A stretch of 34,563 bases of DNA from CAZNPW01 sp964575185 (GTDB lineage Bacteria > Pseudomonadota > Alphaproteobacteria > Rhodobacterales > Rhodobacteraceae), in contig CAZNPW010000032.1 of assembly GCA_964575185.1 (NCBI GenBank), positions 1 through 34,563 of the forward strand, given 5' to 3'. Positions 32,340 through 34,563 of the stretch are shown here, piece by piece. The first letter of the stretch is position 1. Every line of letters starts with the position of its first letter. The notes beneath the pieces were generated by a model. It was not told where the DNA came from. It did not search any database and saw only the letters and a program-made list of their open reading frames with translations. The position numbers and the translations under genes are program-made.

Positions 32340-34563
32340 ATGCCCTTCGCCGAGCTGTCCGCGCAGTCGAACTTCACCTTCCTGACCGGGGCCTCGCACC
32401 CCGAGGAGTTCATGCTGCGCGGGACCGACCTGGGGCTGCCCGCGCTGGCCATCGCCGACGACAACTCGGTCGCCGGGATCGTCCGGGCCGAGACCCAGGC
32501 GCGCGAGATCGCGCGGACGGGCGGGGTGCCGCCGCGGCTGATCCCGGCGGCGCGGGTGGTGCTGGCGGATGGCTTCGCGGCGACCGTGCTGCCGCGCGAC
32601 CGGGCGGCCTGGGGGCGGCTCTGCCGGCTGCTGACGCTGGGGCGCAGGCGGGCGGTGAAGGGCGACTGCGAGCTGACCTTGGATGACCTGTGCGCCTGGG
32701 GGGAGGGGCAGGAGATGCTCCTGCACCTGCCCGACGCACCGCCCCCCGCCTGGCTGGACGCCGCCCGCCGCCTGGCCGGGGCCTTCCCCGGCGCGGTGCA
32801 CCTGGGGGTCGCGCCCGCCTACGACGGGCAGGACCGCGCCCGGCAGGCGCGGGCCGTGGCGGTGGCGCAGGGCCTGGGGCTGGACCTGGTGGCCACCGCC
32901 CGGCCGATGATGCACCACGGGTCGCGCCGCCGGCTCGCCGACGTGCTGACCGCGATCCGCACGCGCAGCCGCGTCGACGCGCTGGGCCGCGCCGCCCTGC
33001 CCCATGCCGAGCGCCGCCTGCGGTCCGAGGCCGAGATGCGGCGGCTGTTTGCCGGCTGCGAGGCGGCGGTGGACCGCGCGGGCGACATCGCGGCGCGCTG
33101 CAGCTTCAGCCTGCGCGAGCTGCGCTATGAATACCCCGGCGAGGCCGCGGGCGGCGAAAGCGCGGCCGAACGCCTGACGCGGCTGGCGCAGGAGGGGCTG
33201 GAATGGCGCTACCCCGCGGGCATCCCCGACAAGGCCGCCCGCCAGATGGCGCACGAGCTGCGGCTGATCGCCAAGCTGAAGTATGAACCCTATTTCCTGA
33301 CCGTGCACGACATCGTCCGCTTCGCCCGCGACCGCGGCATCCTGTGCCAGGGGCGGGGGTCGGCCGCGAACTCCATCGTCTGCTATGCGCTGGGGGTCAC
33401 GTCGGTCTCCCCCGAGATCGGCACGATGGTGTTCGAGCGCTTCGTGTCCGAGGCGCGCAACGAACCCCCCGACATCGACGTGGATTTCGAGCACGAGCGG
33501 CGCGAGGAGGTGATCCAGCACATCTACGACCGCTACGGCCGCCACCGCGCGGGTCTCTGCGCCACCGTCATCCACTATCGCGGCAAGCGCGCGGTGCGCG
33601 AGGTGGGCCGCGCCATGGGCCTCAGCGAGGACACGCTCGCCGCGATGTCATCCCAGATCTGGGGCTGGGGCGGGGCAGGGCAGGTCACCGACGACCGCCT
33701 GCGCGAGATCGGGCTCGACCCCGCCGACCGGCGGCTGCGGCAGACGATGGCGCTGGTCGAGGAGATCCAGGGTTTTCCCCGCCACCTCTCCCAGCACGTC
33801 GGCGGTTTCGTCATCACCGAAGGGCGGCTCGACGAGCTGGTCCCGGTGGAGAACGCGACGATGGAGGACCGGACGGTCATCTGCTGGGACAAGGACGACA
33901 TCGACACGCTGGGCATCCTGAAGGTCGATATCCTGGCCCTGGGGATGCTGTCCTGCATCCGCAAGGCCTTCGACCTGATCGAGACGCACACCCACACGCG
34001 GTATACGCTCGCGACCCTGCCGCCCGAGGACCAGGCGACCTACGACATGCTGTGCAAGGCCGACTCGTTAGGGGTGTTCCAGGTGGAAAGCCGGGCGCAG
34101 ATGAACTTCCTGCCGCGGATGCGGCCGCGCAAGTTCTACGACCTGGTGATCCAGGTCGCGATCATCCGCCCCGGCCCGATCCAAGGCGACATGCTGCACC
34201 CCTTCCTGCGCCGCCGGAACGGGCAGGAGGAGGTGAGCTTTCCGTCCGACGCGCTGGGGGCGGTGCTGGCCAAGACGCTGGGGGTGCCGCTGTTCCAGGA
34301 GCAGGCGATGCAGATCGCCATCGTCGGCGCCGGGTTCGACCCGTCCGAGGCCGACCGGCTGCGCCGCGCGCTCGCCACCTTCAAGAAGCACGGCAACGTG
34401 TCGGAGTTCCAGGGCCGCTTCATGGAGGGCATGGCGCGGAACGGCTATGACCAGGACTTCGCCGCGCGCTGCTTCGCGCAGATCGAGGGGTTCGGCAGCT
34501 ACGGCTTTCCCGAAAGCCACGCGGCGAGCTTTGCGCTTCTCGTCTACGCCAGCGCCTGGATCA
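32340..34563 (+). CDS. dnaE2: Error-prone DNA polymerase DnaE2/ImuC, 3' end missing
   Basis: The first 741 residues of a C-family polymerase, running off the right edge without a stop. It opens with FAELSAQSNFTFLTGASHPEEF, the DnaE2-type PHP start, and has CQGRGSAANSIVCYALGVT, the active site Asp378 and Asp380 in PPDIDVDF, the third Asp530 in LKVDILALG, FPRHLSQHVGGFV, and ADSLGVFQVESRAQM. These wordings separate it from the replicative DnaE at 20323. DnaE2 works with ImuA and ImuB in SOS mutagenesis. Neither gene lies upstream here; the RTX gene is divergent. A GTG at 32331 is an alternative start. There is no Shine-Dalgarno. Confidence 0.96.
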   Translation, partial: MPFAELSAQSNFTFLTGASHPEEFMLRGTDLGLPALAIADDNSVAGIVRAETQAREIARTGGVPPRLIPAARVVLADGFAATVLPRDRAAWGRLCRLLTLGRRRAVKGDCELTLDDLCAWGEGQEMLLHLPDAPPPAWLDAARRLAGAFPGAVHLGVAPAYDGQDRARQARAVAVAQGLGLDLVATARPMMHHGSRRRLADVLTAIRTRSRVDALGRAALPHAERRLRSEAEMRRLFAGCEAAVDRAGDIAARCSFSLRELRYEYPGEAAGGESAAERLTRLAQEGLEWRYPAGIPDKAARQMAHELRLIAKLKYEPYFLTVHDIVRFARDRGILCQGRGSAANSIVCYALGVTSVSPEIGTMVFERFVSEARNEPPDIDVDFEHERREEVIQHIYDRYGRHRAGLCATVIHYRGKRAVREVGRAMGLSEDTLAAMSSQIWGWGGAGQVTDDRLREIGLDPADRRLRQTMALVEEIQGFPRHLSQHVGGFVITEGRLDELVPVENATMEDRTVICWDKDDIDTLGILKVDILALGMLSCIRKAFDLIETHTHTRYTLATLPPEDQATYDMLCKADSLGVFQVESRAQMNFLPRMRPRKFYDLVIQVAIIRPGPIQGDMLHPFLRRRNGQEEVSFPSDALGAVLAKTLGVPLFQEQAMQIAIVGAGFDPSEADRLRRALATFKKHGNVSEFQGRFMEGMARNGYDQDFAARCFAQIEGFGSYGFPESHAASFALLVYASAWI

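Overview
The window looks like chromosomal DNA of a high-GC alphaproteobacterium, most likely order Rhodobacterales. The basis is very strong G/C bias at third codon positions, the alphaproteobacterial HisRS motif-2 loop, the slyX / hisS-hisZ-hisG arrangement, a class II (B12) ribonucleotide reductase, DUF1489 and DUF482 genes, RTX proteins with a type I exporter, and a GTTC-N7-GTTC LexA box. I see no tRNA, rRNA, insertion sequence, prophage or CRISPR array. Taxonomy and gene names come from recognised motifs, not from database searches.

Layout. 1-4 kb: start of a PII gene (minus strand), a class A penicillin-binding protein, and mlaA-mlaC (minus). 4-7 kb: type I secretion ABC exporter and HlyD-type adaptor. 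7-10 kb: RidA, glycerophosphodiester phosphodiesterase, DUF482 acyltransferase and pterin dehydratase, all plus strand and closely packed. 10-12.8 kb: peroxiredoxin (minus), then a tightly overlapping set of ferredoxin reductase, rsmD and DUF1643. 12.8-16.6 kb: a 17-repeat RTX protein (minus), rpsO (plus) and pnp (minus), with rpsO and pnp tail to tail around a strong hairpin. 16.8-20.2 kb: MFS transporter, capsule-type protein, asd. 20.3-23.8 kb: dnaE, the replicative polymerase. 23.8-27.5 kb: slyX divergent from hisS-hisZ-hisG. 27.5-30.3 kb: DUF1489 divergent from nrdJ. 30.3-32.2 kb: a second RTX protein with an apparent 3' frameshift. 32.3 kb to the end: dnaE2, cut by the window edge and preceded by a near-perfect LexA operator.

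How genes fit together. HisG is the short form that needs HisZ, and HisZ is a HisRS paralogue next to hisS, so histidine synthesis and tRNA charging share a transcript. The type I exporter has no adjacent substrate, but two RTX candidates lie in the same window. nrdJ, dnaE and dnaE2 put dNTP supply, replication and mutagenic repair within 14 kb.

The most unusual signal is a sharp drop to about 49% GC inside hisS (about 24805-25165). It carries rare codons and an apparently enlarged insertion domain, and looks like a mosaic or transferred segment in an essential gene. Next are the one-base frameshift that removes the C-terminal secretion-type tail of the second RTX protein, and nested hairpins in the leaders of rpsO and pnp. 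I did not find an obviously new multi-gene system; most of the window is well-known housekeeping content.
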